From NCBI RefSeq assembly GCF_013074385.2, contig NZ_JABEYA020000014.1:1-64000 (forward strand): 64,000 nucleotides of DNA. Reading direction: 5' to 3'. The notes beneath the pieces were generated by a model that had not been told where the DNA came from, searched no databases, and saw nothing but the letters and a program-made list of their open reading frames with translations. The stretch comes from Vibrio ostreicida (GTDB lineage Bacteria; Pseudomonadota; Gammaproteobacteria; Enterobacterales; Vibrionaceae). This document shows positions 1 to 9,155 of this stretch, in pieces; positions within the stretch are counted from its first letter, which is position 1; every line of letters starts with the position of its first letter. Made by a program: the position numbers and the translations under genes.

Positions 1-126
1 AGAGCGCCAAAGCACTTCAGCGATATCAGCCATCCCCATTGGGGCGCCTGGGTGGCCAGAATTAGCTTGTTGAACGCCGTCCATGCTAAGCGCGCGGATG
101 GCATTGGCGAGGTGTTTGCGATTCAT
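1..126 (-). CDS. tkt: transketolase, N-terminal part (runs off window)
   Basis: The minus-strand frame ending at base 126 starts [19 protein letters not shown] and continues with the [12 protein letters not shown] segment. This is the N-terminal thiamine-diphosphate region of transketolase, including the conserved HPG. Only about 42 codons lie in the window. Transketolase moves two-carbon units in the non-oxidative pentose-phosphate pathway in the cytoplasm. It lies 72 bases downstream of talB on the same strand, so the two probably form a talB-tkt operon. Vibrios can carry more than one transketolase, so the copy number cannot be told from here. Confidence 0.9.
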   Translation of the reverse strand, partial: MNRKHLANAIRALSMDGVQQANSGHPGAPMGMADIAEVLWRS

Positions 127-163
127 AATTACTTCCGAAATAGAGTCAATAGAGAAAAGTTAA

Positions 164-183
164 GAGGAACGACATCGTTCCTC
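164..183 (-). terminator. hairpin between talB and tkt (attenuator or weak terminator)
   Basis: GAGGAACGA and TCGTTCCTC form perfect 9-base arms around two bases. On the minus strand the hairpin is followed by TTAACTTTTC, a poor T tract. It sits in the 72-base gap between talB and tkt, so it more likely tunes read-through or mRNA stability than ends all transcription. Confidence 0.4.
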
Positions 184-198
184 CTTTATTATCTGTGA

Positions 199-1149
199 TT
201 ACAGCTTGGCTGAGATCATGTCTTCTAGCTTGCCTTGGTCAACGGCAAAGTTACGAATGCCTTCAGCGAGTTTTTCAACCGCCATTGGGTCTTGGTTATG
301 ATCCCATAGGAATTCGGAATGAGTCATAGCGGCAGGTCGAGCTGATGCACCTTTAGAGTCAGTTAACTTTTCAGTGACTTCGCCTTCAGAGGCTTCGAGT
401 TCAGCTAATAGTGCAGGGGCTATCGTCAGGCGATCACAGCCTGCGAGTTCGAGGATTTCACCGATGTTACGGAAGCTTGCGCCCATGACCACGGTGTTGT
501 AACCGTACTCTTTGTAGTACTGATAAATTTTAGATACCGACAAAACGCCCGGATCTTGTGAAGGTTCAAAATCACGGCCTTCTTTTGCTTTATACCAGTC
601 CATAATACGACCGACAAAAGGTGAGATCAGGAAGACGCCAGCTTCAGCACAAGCCCGTGCCTGCGCGAATGAAAAAAGCAGTGTCAGGTTACAGTTGATG
701 CCTTCTTTTTCGAGAATTTCGGCGGCGCGGATGCCTTCCCAAGTTGATGCGAGTTTGATCAGGATACGGTCATTGGTTATACCCGCATCATTGTACATTT
801 TGACCAACTGACGCGCTTTAGTCACACTGCCTTCCATATCGTAAGAAAGACGAGCGTCAACTTCGGTTGAAATACGGCCTGGAATGGTTTTGAGGATTTC
901 TTTACCGATATTAACGGCAAGCATGTCACAGGTATCTTGGACCTGCTGAGTTTTGTCATTGCTTTGTGTTTTCGCGTATTCGATGGACGCATCGATGAGA
1001 GGAGCATATTCTGCGATTTGAGCCGCTTTAAGGATCAGAGAAGGGTTAGTGGTTGCGTCTTCTGGTTGGTATTTCTTGATCGCATCAATTTCACCGGTAT
1101 CTGCTACTACAGTCGTTAGCTTACGCAGTTGCTCTAATTTGTTGCTCAT
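199..1149 (-). CDS. talB: transaldolase
   Basis: Transaldolase moves a dihydroxyacetone unit between sugar phosphates in the non-oxidative pentose-phosphate pathway. The 316-residue protein matches the usual TalB length of about 317. It carries [10 protein letters not shown] and [11 protein letters not shown] near the N-terminus and the Schiff-base lysine in [11 protein letters not shown] chose the start MSNKLEQL at 1149 because AGGA lies eight bases upstream; an in-frame ATG three codons earlier overlaps that ribosome site. It is the first gene of a likely talB-tkt operon and is divergent from the SorC-type regulator at 1588. Identification is near certain. Confidence 0.96.
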   Translation of the reverse strand: MSNKLEQLRKLTTVVADTGEIDAIKKYQPEDATTNPSLILKAAQIAEYAPLIDASIEYAKTQSNDKTQQVQDTCDMLAVNIGKEILKTIPGRISTEVDARLSYDMEGSVTKARQLVKMYNDAGITNDRILIKLASTWEGIRAAEILEKEGINCNLTLLFSFAQARACAEAGVFLISPFVGRIMDWYKAKEGRDFEPSQDPGVLSVSKIYQYYKEYGYNTVVMGASFRNIGEILELAGCDRLTIAPALLAELEASEGEVTEKLTDSKGASARPAAMTHSEFLWDHNQDPMAVEKLAEGIRNFAVDQGKLEDMISAKL

Positions 1150-1536
1150 TTCAATCATCCTATTTCATGGGCTATCACATCAACAATGTTGTTGTGCAGG
1201 GGCATTTTCAAGCGAGGTCGCTAATCTTGCGCAGTGGTTAACCTGCTCGGAAAATTAACGGACCGTAATTATTTTTCAGCGCAAGAGCTGTTGTTGTGAA
1301 CATTTGATCTTACGTTGAGTAAATGATGGGATTATATTTATCTGATCCATCCGGAATGTCAATCGCTAATTCGGGGTATTGTTGAGGTTCATCAAGTATT
1401 TTTGAGATTGCCTATGAAGAAGGGTAGATTTAAACGTTTGCCAAGTGGTAGCAACGCTTTGAAGGCAATATATCGGATAAAAAATTTGCCTGAGAATTTG
1501 TTATCCCAGTGAGCATTTGTTGCCAACTTATAGGGT

Positions 1537-1571
1537 CATGACATATGCTACAGACTTGAGCATATGTCATG
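1537..1571. promoter_or_regulatory. 13-base inverted repeat upstream of the SorC-family gene
   Basis: CATGACATATGCT and AGCATATGTCATG are perfect 13-base arms around nine bases, ending 16 bases before the regulator start. It lies in the 438-base gap between talB and the regulator, in which I see no gene. A dyad of this size beside a SorC-type gene is a natural operator candidate for autoregulation and perhaps control of talB-tkt. A hairpin in the mRNA leader is the alternative. Confidence 0.5.
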
Positions 1572-1587
1572 CCTAGGAGTGAGGAAA

Positions 1588-2571
1588 ATGTCGACATTAA
1601 ACAAAGATATGTCCGATGATAGTGCTGATATCTTGACAGAAATTTCAGTCGCTTATTATCAAGATGGTGCGACACAAGAAGAGATTTCTAAAAAGTTTTC
1701 GGTATCACGTGCGAAAGTTGGACGCATGTTGAAGCAAGCCCGAGATGAAGGCATTGTTGAAATTACGGTGAAATATCACCCGGTATTCAGTGCCAAAATA
1801 GAACAGAGACTGATTGAAAGGTTCGGGGTAAAGCGTGCGTTGGTCGCCCTCGATCAGCCTAACGAAGAACAGCAGCGTCAGCAGGTGGCTGGGTTAGTAT
1901 CCAAGTATATGGCAGGCTCGATTCAAAATGGCTCTGTAGTGACGGTGGGTCAAGGGCGCAATGTCTCTGCCGTGGCGCATCATGTCGGGGTGATCCCGCA
2001 AAGAGACGTCAAATTTGTTTGTGGGATCGGTGGAATCCACCCAAGAGGTGGAATGTATAACGCTGACCACATTTGTCGACAGTTTGCTAAAAGCTATGGT
2101 GGGACCTCAGAGACACTGTATGCTCCAGCCTATGCAGAGAACCGTGAGCAAAAAATCGCCTTTATGCAAAATGCTACGGTTAAGCAAACGTTGGATCTGG
2201 CAAGAAAAGCGGATGTGGCTTTGGTCGGGGTCGGTGACATGAGCGAAAATAGCTATATGGTTGATCTGGGATGGTTTACGGCTGAAGAAGTGGTTCAGTC
2301 GCGCATGTTGCAGGGGGTCGTGGGGGATTTTGCTGGCTACGATTTTTTTGACATCCACGGACAGTCAGCCAGAACCGTCATGAGTGATCGGGTTATAGGT
2401 CTGGGTATTGAAGAGTTTCGGCCTATTTCTGAAGTGATTGCAATTGCGGCAGAAAACAGTAAGCCCCTTGCGATGCTAGGGGCACTGAGAACAGGGGTGA
2501 TTGATGTGATTGCAACGAGTGTGAGCAATGCACTGACCGTATTGAACCTAGACGAACAAATGGTTTCTTAG
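1588..2571 (+). CDS. SorC/DeoR-type sugar-binding transcriptional regulator
   Basis: This 327-residue cytoplasmic regulator has an N-terminal helix-turn-helix (about residues 15-60, with DGATQEEISKKFSVSRAKVGRML) and a C-terminal sugar-phosphate-binding domain of the SorC family. The latter contains VTVGQGRNVSAVAHHV and GIGGIHPRGGMYNADHI. The start at 1588 has GAGGA just upstream; an earlier in-frame ATG at 1564 lacks a good site. It is divergent from talB-tkt, which suggests that it senses a pentose-phosphate intermediate and controls those genes. The effector is unknown, and the palindrome at 1537-1571 is its likely operator. Confidence 0.85.
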   Translation: MSTLNKDMSDDSADILTEISVAYYQDGATQEEISKKFSVSRAKVGRMLKQARDEGIVEITVKYHPVFSAKIEQRLIERFGVKRALVALDQPNEEQQRQQVAGLVSKYMAGSIQNGSVVTVGQGRNVSAVAHHVGVIPQRDVKFVCGIGGIHPRGGMYNADHICRQFAKSYGGTSETLYAPAYAENREQKIAFMQNATVKQTLDLARKADVALVGVGDMSENSYMVDLGWFTAEEVVQSRMLQGVVGDFAGYDFFDIHGQSARTVMSDRVIGLGIEEFRPISEVIAIAAENSKPLAMLGALRTGVIDVIATSVSNALTVLNLDEQMVS

Positions 2572-2615
2572 TCCTGAGCATTGGCACCATGTCTTTTGAA
2601 GCATGGCGGGAGCGT

Positions 2616-3443
2616 TCAGGCGATAGGGAGCGATGAGTTTGCGCCCCATTCTGTCCAAGAACCATCGTAAATGGCCAAATTCTGGTAACCACAAATCTCG
2701 GCTGCGGCGAGCAGAATGCAAGCGGTGACGCCTGAACCGCAGCTCAATAAAGTCTGATTAACGTTTGGTGGTATGGCTTGTGCCAAGATTGGCGTAAGTG
2801 CCTGACGTGATTTAAGTTTGTGTTGGTCCATAAGTTCTGCGAAGGGCAAACAAATAGAATGGGGAATGTGACCGCTGCGAATGCCTGATCGGGGTTCAGA
2901 CACCTCACCATTAAACCGAGCACGAGAGCGGGCGTCAAGGGTGATACTCAAAGGGTTGTCAATCTGATCGGCCACGTATTGAGCACTGACAAAATGATGA
3001 GGACGCAGTTGTCCTGAAAAGTCGCCCTTGCTCTGAGGTTGCACGTAGTCCAAAGCCAGACTAAAACCTTGCCGTTTCCATTCAGTTAACCCACCATTAA
3101 GAATGTAGACTTGCGTGTGGCCCATGGCACGAAACATCCACCAAGCTCTAGGAGAGGCGTAGGTTCCGCTATTGTCGTAGACGACAATCACCGAATTAGC
3201 ATTGATACCTAATGACTGAGCCAAAGTATTAAAACGCGCCTCACTGGGCATCATATGTGGCAGAGAAGAGTCAGGATCACAGAATACCTGATCGTAGTCA
3301 AAACGGCGCGTATTCGGTATTAAATGGGTCTTGTCTTTCTCTACGACACCGGGAATCTGAAAATCAATACTGGCATCAAGAATAATAAGCTTGGGATCGT
3401 TTCTTTGTTGGTGCAGCCATTGCACCGTAACAAGGGGGGACAT
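2616..3443 (-). CDS. sseA: 3-mercaptopyruvate/thiosulfate sulfurtransferase
   Basis: The protein has two rhodanese domains in 275 residues, the usual SseA layout. The C-terminal active-site loop reads CGSGVTA, which is typical of mercaptopyruvate sulfurtransferases rather than thiosulfate-specific rhodaneses. The start MSPLVTVQWL has AGGA six bases upstream and is preferred over a Met five codons earlier. The gene lies 52 bases downstream of moeB on the same strand, so it may be cotranscribed with moeA-moeB. A sulfurtransferase could supply persulfide sulfur for molybdopterin or thiolation, but that link is inferred from position only. Confidence 0.9.
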   Translation of the reverse strand: MSPLVTVQWLHQQRNDPKLIILDASIDFQIPGVVEKDKTHLIPNTRRFDYDQVFCDPDSSLPHMMPSEARFNTLAQSLGINANSVIVVYDNSGTYASPRAWWMFRAMGHTQVYILNGGLTEWKRQGFSLALDYVQPQSKGDFSGQLRPHHFVSAQYVADQIDNPLSITLDARSRARFNGEVSEPRSGIRSGHIPHSICLPFAELMDQHKLKSRQALTPILAQAIPPNVNQTLLSCGSGVTACILLAAAEICGYQNLAIYDGSWTEWGANSSLPIA

Positions 3444-3495
3444 AAGGGGTCCTCTCATTCATTGATTTAACTATGGTTCAAGGGTTGACTTTCCG

Positions 3496-4239
3496 TCAGC
3501 CACAAACCGGACAATTGGGTTGCTTGCTCAGTTTCATTTCTCTCCATGTCAAACTCATCGCGTCCAGCATTAAGATTTTTCCTTGGATCGTCGTCCCAAA
3601 TTGGGCGATTACTTTGATCGCTTCCATGGCTTGAACCGCTCCAATAATACCAATCACGGGCGCCATGATGCCTGTTTCAACGCAACTGAGGGCGTCATCC
3701 GAAAACAGCCCACTGAAGCATTGATAGCAGGGGTGGAGGTCATCCTGATAACCAAAGACACTCACTTGGCCCTCCATACGAATTGCCGCCCCTGAAATCA
3801 GAGGCGTCTTCATCGCAAAACACAGTCTATTTAGCTGGTTGCGAGTGGCGAGATTATCGGAAGCATCGACGACAAGTGTTTGTGTTTTAATGAGTTGCGA
3901 TAGTGCATCGTCTTTAAGACGCTGATCTATGGTAGCAACAGTAATATGAGGATTAAGCTGTCTCAGTGAGTCTGCGGCGGAGTGTACTTTTTTCTTTCCG
4001 AGGTCAGCGTCTCCGTGTAATACCTGACGCTGCAAATTGGACAGCTCGACCACATCGTCATCCACGAGTGTGAGCGTTCCTACCCCTGCTGTTGCGAGAT
4101 ACTGACTAGAAGCGCAACCGAGGCCACCAGCACCGATGACTAAAACAGCACTTCTTTTGAGCGCTTCTTGCCCTTCAAAGTCAAAGGGTTTAAGCGCTAT
4201 TTGACGGTTGTAACGCAGTAATTCATGGTCTGATAACAT
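3496..4239 (-). CDS. moeB: molybdopterin-synthase adenylyltransferase (MoeB/ThiF family)
   Basis: This E1-like enzyme activates the C-terminal glycine of MoaD by adenylation so that sulfur can be loaded for molybdopterin synthesis. At 247 residues it is normal length. The nucleotide-binding loop VIGAGGLGCASSQYLA is near residue 35, and the paired zinc motifs are CYQC and the C-terminal CPVCG. It starts 14 bases after the moeA stop and is in an operon with it. ThiF is the close alternative, but the moeA partner and absence of thiamine genes favour MoeB. Confidence 0.92.
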   Translation of the reverse strand: MLSDHELLRYNRQIALKPFDFEGQEALKRSAVLVIGAGGLGCASSQYLATAGVGTLTLVDDDVVELSNLQRQVLHGDADLGKKKVHSAADSLRQLNPHITVATIDQRLKDDALSQLIKTQTLVVDASDNLATRNQLNRLCFAMKTPLISGAAIRMEGQVSVFGYQDDLHPCYQCFSGLFSDDALSCVETGIMAPVIGIIGAVQAMEAIKVIAQFGTTIQGKILMLDAMSLTWREMKLSKQPNCPVCG

Positions 4240-4253
4240 AGCAAATGATATCT

Positions 4254-5489
4254 CTAATTTAGCGCTGAACTAAACAATTGAATATTGACCTGTTCACCAG
4301 CTTGGACATCGCCGCGTTCCCGTTCCACTACGATGAAACAGTTTGCTAAGCTCATGGAACGAAATGCTCCAGAGCTCTGGTTCGCGGTCGCTTCAACGAT
4401 AAACTTCCCTTGTTCAATCGTGTAGACGCCACGTTGGTAATCGGTTCGCCCTGCCGCCTTTTTCAAACCATGGCGTGCCGTGGCGGGAATGGAATCAGGG
4501 GCTTTCCACTGTGTATGGCCTGCCAGTTTAGCAAGTAAGGGCTGCACAAGAACGTACAGTGTTAGCACCGCAGAGACAGGGTTTCCTGGTAGACCACAAA
4601 ACCAAGCGTTGGGAAGTTGACCAAATGCAAAAGGTTTCCCGGGCTTAATCGCCAGTTTCCAAAAGCCAATTTGACCTACTTCCTCAAGGATATCCTTGGT
4701 GTAGTCGGCTTCACCGACACTGACGCCGCCCGACGTTACCACGATGTCAGCAACGTTTTGCGCTTTTTCAAACGCGGCTCTTAACTGATCGGGACAATCA
4801 GGAATGATGCCTAAATCAATGGTCTCACAGCCAAAATTCTCCAGTAGAGGCCGAATTCCATATCGGTTGCTATCGTAAATCTGCCCCTCGGCGAGGGTCT
4901 CTCCCAAGCAGCGAAGTTCATCCCCAGTAGAAAAAAATGCAACGCGGGGCTTGCGTACAACATTCACTTGACCAATGCCGAGAGTGGCGATCATAGGAAT
5001 ATCACGAGCCGTCAATCGAGCGCCTTTTTTTAGGACAAGATCGCCTCGTCGAATATCATCTCCAGCAGGACGGATATGACATTGAGAACTAAAAGGACGT
5101 TGATTGAAGACAACGCCTTGATCTGTTTGGGTTGCATTTTCTTGCATAATTACGGCGTCGCAGCCATGGGGAATTTTTGCTCCCGTCATGATTTGAATGC
5201 AGCTGCCGATCGGCCATTGACCTTCAAAAGGGCGCCCAGCTAATGATTTTCCAGCGAGTGGCATCGGCTGTTTGGACTTGAGATCTGATAACCGAATGGC
5301 GTATCCATCCATGACAGAGTTATCAAAAGGAGGGACGCATATTGGTGAAAGAATATCTTCGGCGAGAACGAAACCGATCGCGTCCGTCAGCGCAAGGGGC
5401 AAAGTTGTCTGAATGGGTTTAATTGGCGAGAGCATGGTTTCCATGGCTTCTTCAATTGACATTAACTCAGGCGTATCACAGCATCCCAT
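4254..5489 (-). CDS. moeA: molybdopterin molybdenumtransferase MoeA
   Basis: MoeA inserts molybdate into adenylylated molybdopterin to give active molybdenum cofactor. The 411 residues equal the usual length. Family marks include PPFDNSVMDGYAIR near residue 55, the substrate region TGAKIPHGCDAVIMQE, the catalytic SGGVSVGEADYTK, and LPGNPVSAVLT. It heads a minus-strand moeA-moeB operon and is divergent from folE, an arrangement common in gammaproteobacteria. The modABC molybdate transporter lies about 40 kb away at 44.1-46.6 kb. Confidence 0.96.
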   Translation of the reverse strand: MGCCDTPELMSIEEAMETMLSPIKPIQTTLPLALTDAIGFVLAEDILSPICVPPFDNSVMDGYAIRLSDLKSKQPMPLAGKSLAGRPFEGQWPIGSCIQIMTGAKIPHGCDAVIMQENATQTDQGVVFNQRPFSSQCHIRPAGDDIRRGDLVLKKGARLTARDIPMIATLGIGQVNVVRKPRVAFFSTGDELRCLGETLAEGQIYDSNRYGIRPLLENFGCETIDLGIIPDCPDQLRAAFEKAQNVADIVVTSGGVSVGEADYTKDILEEVGQIGFWKLAIKPGKPFAFGQLPNAWFCGLPGNPVSAVLTLYVLVQPLLAKLAGHTQWKAPDSIPATARHGLKKAAGRTDYQRGVYTIEQGKFIVEATANQSSGAFRSMSLANCFIVVERERGDVQAGEQVNIQLFSSALN

Positions 5490-5648
5490 ATCAAAATTCC
5501 ACTCTATAGTCCGTATTGATTTAACCCCGACACTCTAGCATAGAAAAGGTTGAGTAATAATGAGCTGAGATAAAATGTGGATGTAATTAGTCAAAAATCC
5601 GAGTATCCTTGTCGGCCGTACCAAAGGGGCAAAGTAAGAGGAAGTGGG

Positions 5649-6302
5649 ATGTTAGGTCTTAGCGACTCCGCAAAGTTAGTCAAAGAAGCGCTAGAACATC
5701 GAGGTTTGGAGACGCCTATGGTGCCAAACTCGTATAGCCGAGAAGAGAAAAAAGAAAAGATTCAGCACCATATGCGGGAAATCCTCTCTTTGCTCGAACT
5801 TGATCTTGCCGACGATAGCTTAGAAGAAACGCCGCAACGCATCGCTAAGATGTATGTTGATGAAATCTTCTCCGGGCTGGACTATTCAAACTTCCCCAAG
5901 ATTACTGTCATTGAGAATAAGATGAATGTCAGTGAGATGGTGCGTGTCAAAGATATCACGGTGACTAGCACATGTGAGCACCATTTGGTGACGATTGATG
6001 GTCGTGCTGCGGTGGCTTATATCCCGCGAGGCAAGATCATTGGCCTGTCTAAGATCAACCGTATCGTGCGCTTTTTTGCCCAACGGCCTCAAGTACAGGA
6101 GCGTATGACCCAACAAATTTTGGTGGCTTTGCAAACCTTGCTTGAATCCGATGATGTTGCGGTTACGATTGATGCGACTCACTATTGTGTTAAATCAAGA
6201 GGGGTCATGGATGCGACCAGTGAGACCACCACGACGGCGCTAGGGGGCATTTTTAAATCGAATCCAGCCACACGTCATGAGTTTCTGCATGGAATCCGAT
6301 AG
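5649..6302 (+). CDS. folE: GTP cyclohydrolase I
   Basis: FolE converts GTP to 7,8-dihydroneopterin triphosphate, the first step of folate synthesis. Zinc-ligand motifs are STCEHH and THYCVK, and the core [12 protein letters not shown] and [26 protein letters not shown] are nearly identical to enteric FolE. I place the start at [15 protein letters not shown] (217 residues) because it aligns with known FolE starts and has AGAGGA seven bases upstream. The frame is open about 24 codons further upstream. A strong terminator follows at 6331. Confidence 0.96.
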   Translation: MLGLSDSAKLVKEALEHRGLETPMVPNSYSREEKKEKIQHHMREILSLLELDLADDSLEETPQRIAKMYVDEIFSGLDYSNFPKITVIENKMNVSEMVRVKDITVTSTCEHHLVTIDGRAAVAYIPRGKIIGLSKINRIVRFFAQRPQVQERMTQQILVALQTLLESDDVAVTIDATHYCVKSRGVMDATSETTTTALGGIFKSNPATRHEFLHGIR

Positions 6303-6330
6303 ACAAGCCGGAATGATTTAACCGATTATA

Positions 6331-6365
6331 AACCGCTTCATCAACGAGGCGGTTTTTACTTTTTG
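6331..6365 (+). terminator. intrinsic terminator after folE
   Basis: AACCGCTTC pairs with GAGGCGGTT (one T-G pair) around a six-base loop, followed by TTTTACTTTTT. It ends folE before dbpA. Confidence 0.8.
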
Positions 6366-6411
6366 TCGCTAGGAGAATTGTGCTTCTAGCCCATCCGTTG
6401 AGGATATTATT

Positions 6412-7788
6412 GTGACAACTTCATTTAAAACACTTGGTCTGCGTCCGGAGCTCTTGGAGACACTTGACGGTCTCGGTTATACCGAAATGACGGCGATCCA
6501 ACAACAAGCCTTACCTTTGGTACTTGAGGGCAAGGATGTGATCGGTCAGGGTAAAACGGGTTCGGGTAAAACGGCGACCTTCTCTTTAGGTCTTCTAACC
6601 AACCTAAACGTGAAACGATTTCGCGTTCAGACGTTGGTGCTTTGTCCAACACGCGAACTGGCCGATCAAGTTGCCAAAGAAATTCGTACCTTGGCACGCG
6701 GCATTCACAATATTAAAGTTCTGACTTTGTGTGGAGGGATGCCCATGGGTCCGCAGATTGGCTCTCTTGAACACGGAGCGCACATATTGGTGGGGACGCC
6801 GGGCCGCATTTTAGACCATATGTCAAAAGGCCGTATTCATCTTGATGAACTCAATACGTTGGTCCTTGACGAAGCAGATCGCATGCTTGATATGGGATTT
6901 GAAGACGCGATTGACACCATTATTGAGGCGGTTCCCGCGTCGCGCCAAACCTTGCTGTTCAGTGCGACTTTCCCAGACAATATAGAATCGTTGGCGGCTA
7001 AAGTGATGATCGCTCCAGAGATGGTCAAAGTAGAATCGACGCACCAGACGAGCACAATTGAACAGCAGTTTTTCCAGTTAAACACAACGGAAGAACGTGA
7101 TGAGGCCCTTGATACCTTGTTACTTCATCATAAGCCTGAATCGTCAGTTGTATTTTGTAACACCAAAAAAGAAGTTCAAAACGTGTCGGATGAACTGAAC
7201 CATCGTGGCTACAGTGTCGTGGAACTCCATGGGGATCTGGAGCAGCGTGAACGTGAACAAGCGTTAACCATGTTTGCCAATAAGAGTGTTTCGATACTTG
7301 TCGCTACTGATGTCGCAGCACGGGGTTTGGATGTCGATAATCTCGATGCTGTGTTTAACTTTGAACTGTCGCGTGATCCGGAAGTCCATGTGCACAGAAT
7401 CGGACGTACAGGTCGTGCTGGCTCAAAAGGCGTTGCATTCAGTTTCTATAGTGATAAAGAAGCGTATCGGGTGGCACGTATTGACGAGTACATGGATATT
7501 GAGATTTCTCCCTCACAACTGCCAGAGAAGCCTGTCGAGCGCCCGTTCTATCCTAAGATGCAGACCATTCAAATTTTGGGTGGGAAAAAGCAGAAAGTGC
7601 GGGCAGGTGATATCCTTGGGGCGCTGACTAAACAAGCGGGGCTGGATGGAAAAAAAATTGGCAAAATCAATATATTGTCAATGGTTTCCTATGTTGCCGT
7701 TGAACACGACATCGTGAAGCCTGCGTTAACGCAATTGCAAACAGGCAAAATGAAAGGACGTAATTTTAAAGCTCGCGTGATGAAGTGA
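6412..7788 (+). CDS. dbpA: ATP-dependent RNA helicase DbpA
   Basis: DbpA is a DEAD-box helicase that acts on 23S rRNA during assembly of the large ribosomal subunit. In 458 residues it shows the Walker motif GQGKTGSGKT, VLDEADRMLDMGF, LFSATFP and HRIGRTGRAGSKG. The final 75 residues form the DbpA-specific RNA-binding domain (IQILGGKKQKVRAGDILGAL and FKARVMK). It starts with GTG at 6412, seven bases after GAGGA. The C-terminal domain separates it from the RhlE-type helicase at 11.5 kb. Confidence 0.94.
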   Translation: MTTSFKTLGLRPELLETLDGLGYTEMTAIQQQALPLVLEGKDVIGQGKTGSGKTATFSLGLLTNLNVKRFRVQTLVLCPTRELADQVAKEIRTLARGIHNIKVLTLCGGMPMGPQIGSLEHGAHILVGTPGRILDHMSKGRIHLDELNTLVLDEADRMLDMGFEDAIDTIIEAVPASRQTLLFSATFPDNIESLAAKVMIAPEMVKVESTHQTSTIEQQFFQLNTTEERDEALDTLLLHHKPESSVVFCNTKKEVQNVSDELNHRGYSVVELHGDLEQREREQALTMFANKSVSILVATDVAARGLDVDNLDAVFNFELSRDPEVHVHRIGRTGRAGSKGVAFSFYSDKEAYRVARIDEYMDIEISPSQLPEKPVERPFYPKMQTIQILGGKKQKVRAGDILGALTKQAGLDGKKIGKINILSMVSYVAVEHDIVKPALTQLQTGKMKGRNFKARVMK

Positions 7789-7812
7789 GTCTTGTCGCGC
7801 ATTGATTTATTG

Positions 7813-7838
7813 AAAAAGGGGCCCTCAGGCCTCTTTTT
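7813..7838. terminator. bidirectional terminator between dbpA and msrAB
   Basis: AAAAAGGGGCC pairs with GGCCTCTTTTT over eleven positions around CTCA, with T tracts on both strands. It serves the convergent dbpA and msrAB genes. Confidence 0.85.
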
Positions 7839-7872
7839 CGTTGTGTTCACGTGGTTAGAGTCACGTCAGTCA

Positions 7873-9009
7873 CTAGCTATCAAATAGTTGAAGATATTCG
7901 CTGTACCCTTGCTTTTCGAGCTCATCTTTAGGAACAAATCGCATTGCTGCTGAGTTCATGCAGTAGCGTAAGCCTGTGGGTGCGGGCCCGTCTTCAAACA
8001 CATGGCCTAAATGAGAGTCGCCAAAGCGACTTCTGACTTCTGTTCGCGCGTACAGTAAATGAAAATCGGTTTTAGTGACGATATAACCTTGATCAATCGG
8101 TTTGGTGAAACTTGGCCAACCCGTACCGGACTTGTATTTGTCTGTTGAAGAGAACAACGGTTCGCCTGAGACAATATCGACATAGATACCTTCTTGTTTG
8201 TTATCCCAGTATTCGTTGTCGAATGCTCGCTCAGTGCCTTCTTCTTGCGTCACGTAGTACTGAATATCAGACAGTTGTGCCTTGATCTGTTTTTCTGACG
8301 GTTTTATGTATGGCTTAATATTGGAGACGGTGTTTTTATCATCAATTAGCTGGCGTAAAGTGACGGGTTTTTTGTCTCGGTCATCCCCAAAAATGTTGTC
8401 AAGGTACTGGTCTCGACCCGATGCATACCGATAATAATTATATCGAACTTTATTCCGTTTGTAGTAATCCTGATGGTAGGACTCTGCCGGCCAGAATTTC
8501 TCAAATGCAATCAACTCGGTTTTGAGTGGCTTAGTGTAGATACCAAGCGCCTCGATTTCGTTCATGAATTGCTCGGCCACCATTTTTTGCTTGGCGTTAT
8601 GATAGAAAACGGCTGGGCGGTATTGAGGGCCGCGGTCGACAAAAGAGCCTTTATTGTCTGTTGGATCAATATGACGAAAGAATTGATCGAGCACCTGTTC
8701 GTAGGTGACGGTTTTGGGGTCATATTTTACCTCGATAACCTCAATATGACCTGATTTACCGGAAGACACCTGTTTGTACGTAGGATTTTCTAGTTCTCCT
8801 CCTGAATAACCAGAGACAACATCCAAGACACCATCCAATTTCTCAAGATCTGACTCAGTACACCAAAAACACCCTCCGGCTAATGTTGCGACTTCCCATT
8901 CATTTGAAGCCTTGGTTTTTGACATATGATTGTCCGCGGTCCCCATAAAAGACGCTAGGGCAGCGACCGCAGCAATAGCTGAGACGACCAACTTAAACTT
9001 CATTTTCAT
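7873..9009 (-). CDS. msrAB: fused peptide-methionine sulfoxide reductase MsrA-MsrB, exported
   Basis: This 378-residue fusion repairs both S and R epimers of oxidised methionine. It has a cleavable-looking signal ([20 protein letters not shown]), so it probably works in the periplasm. MsrA occupies about residues 38-195 with the catalytic GCFWC at 46-50. MsrB occupies about 240-375 with [19 protein letters not shown] and catalytic [11 protein letters not shown]. The zinc CxxC pairs of many MsrB proteins are not visible, as in several fused forms. No CcdA-like electron donor is adjacent. Confidence 0.93.
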   Translation of the reverse strand: MKMKFKLVVSAIAAVAALASFMGTADNHMSKTKASNEWEVATLAGGCFWCTESDLEKLDGVLDVVSGYSGGELENPTYKQVSSGKSGHIEVIEVKYDPKTVTYEQVLDQFFRHIDPTDNKGSFVDRGPQYRPAVFYHNAKQKMVAEQFMNEIEALGIYTKPLKTELIAFEKFWPAESYHQDYYKRNKVRYNYYRYASGRDQYLDNIFGDDRDKKPVTLRQLIDDKNTVSNIKPYIKPSEKQIKAQLSDIQYYVTQEEGTERAFDNEYWDNKQEGIYVDIVSGEPLFSSTDKYKSGTGWPSFTKPIDQGYIVTKTDFHLLYARTEVRSRFGDSHLGHVFEDGPAPTGLRYCMNSAAMRFVPKDELEKQGYSEYLQLFDS

Positions 9010-9114
9010 ATCAACCTCATCGATAGATTTCGTTATCGTTTAATAAGAACGGATCGGAGCAAAAAAAATTGCGTGCTGAGTCGATAATTTATCGGTTTTG
9101 AGGTCTGATGATCG

Positions 9115-9139
9115 AAAAAGGCGCCATGAAGGCGCCTTT
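9115..9139 (-). terminator. intrinsic terminator of tyrP
   Basis: AAAGGCGCC and GGCGCCTTT are 9-base arms around five bases. On the minus strand the hairpin ends in TTTTT, placed just past the tyrP stop. Confidence 0.8.
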
Positions 9140-9155
9140 AACATTGCAAGTGGGT

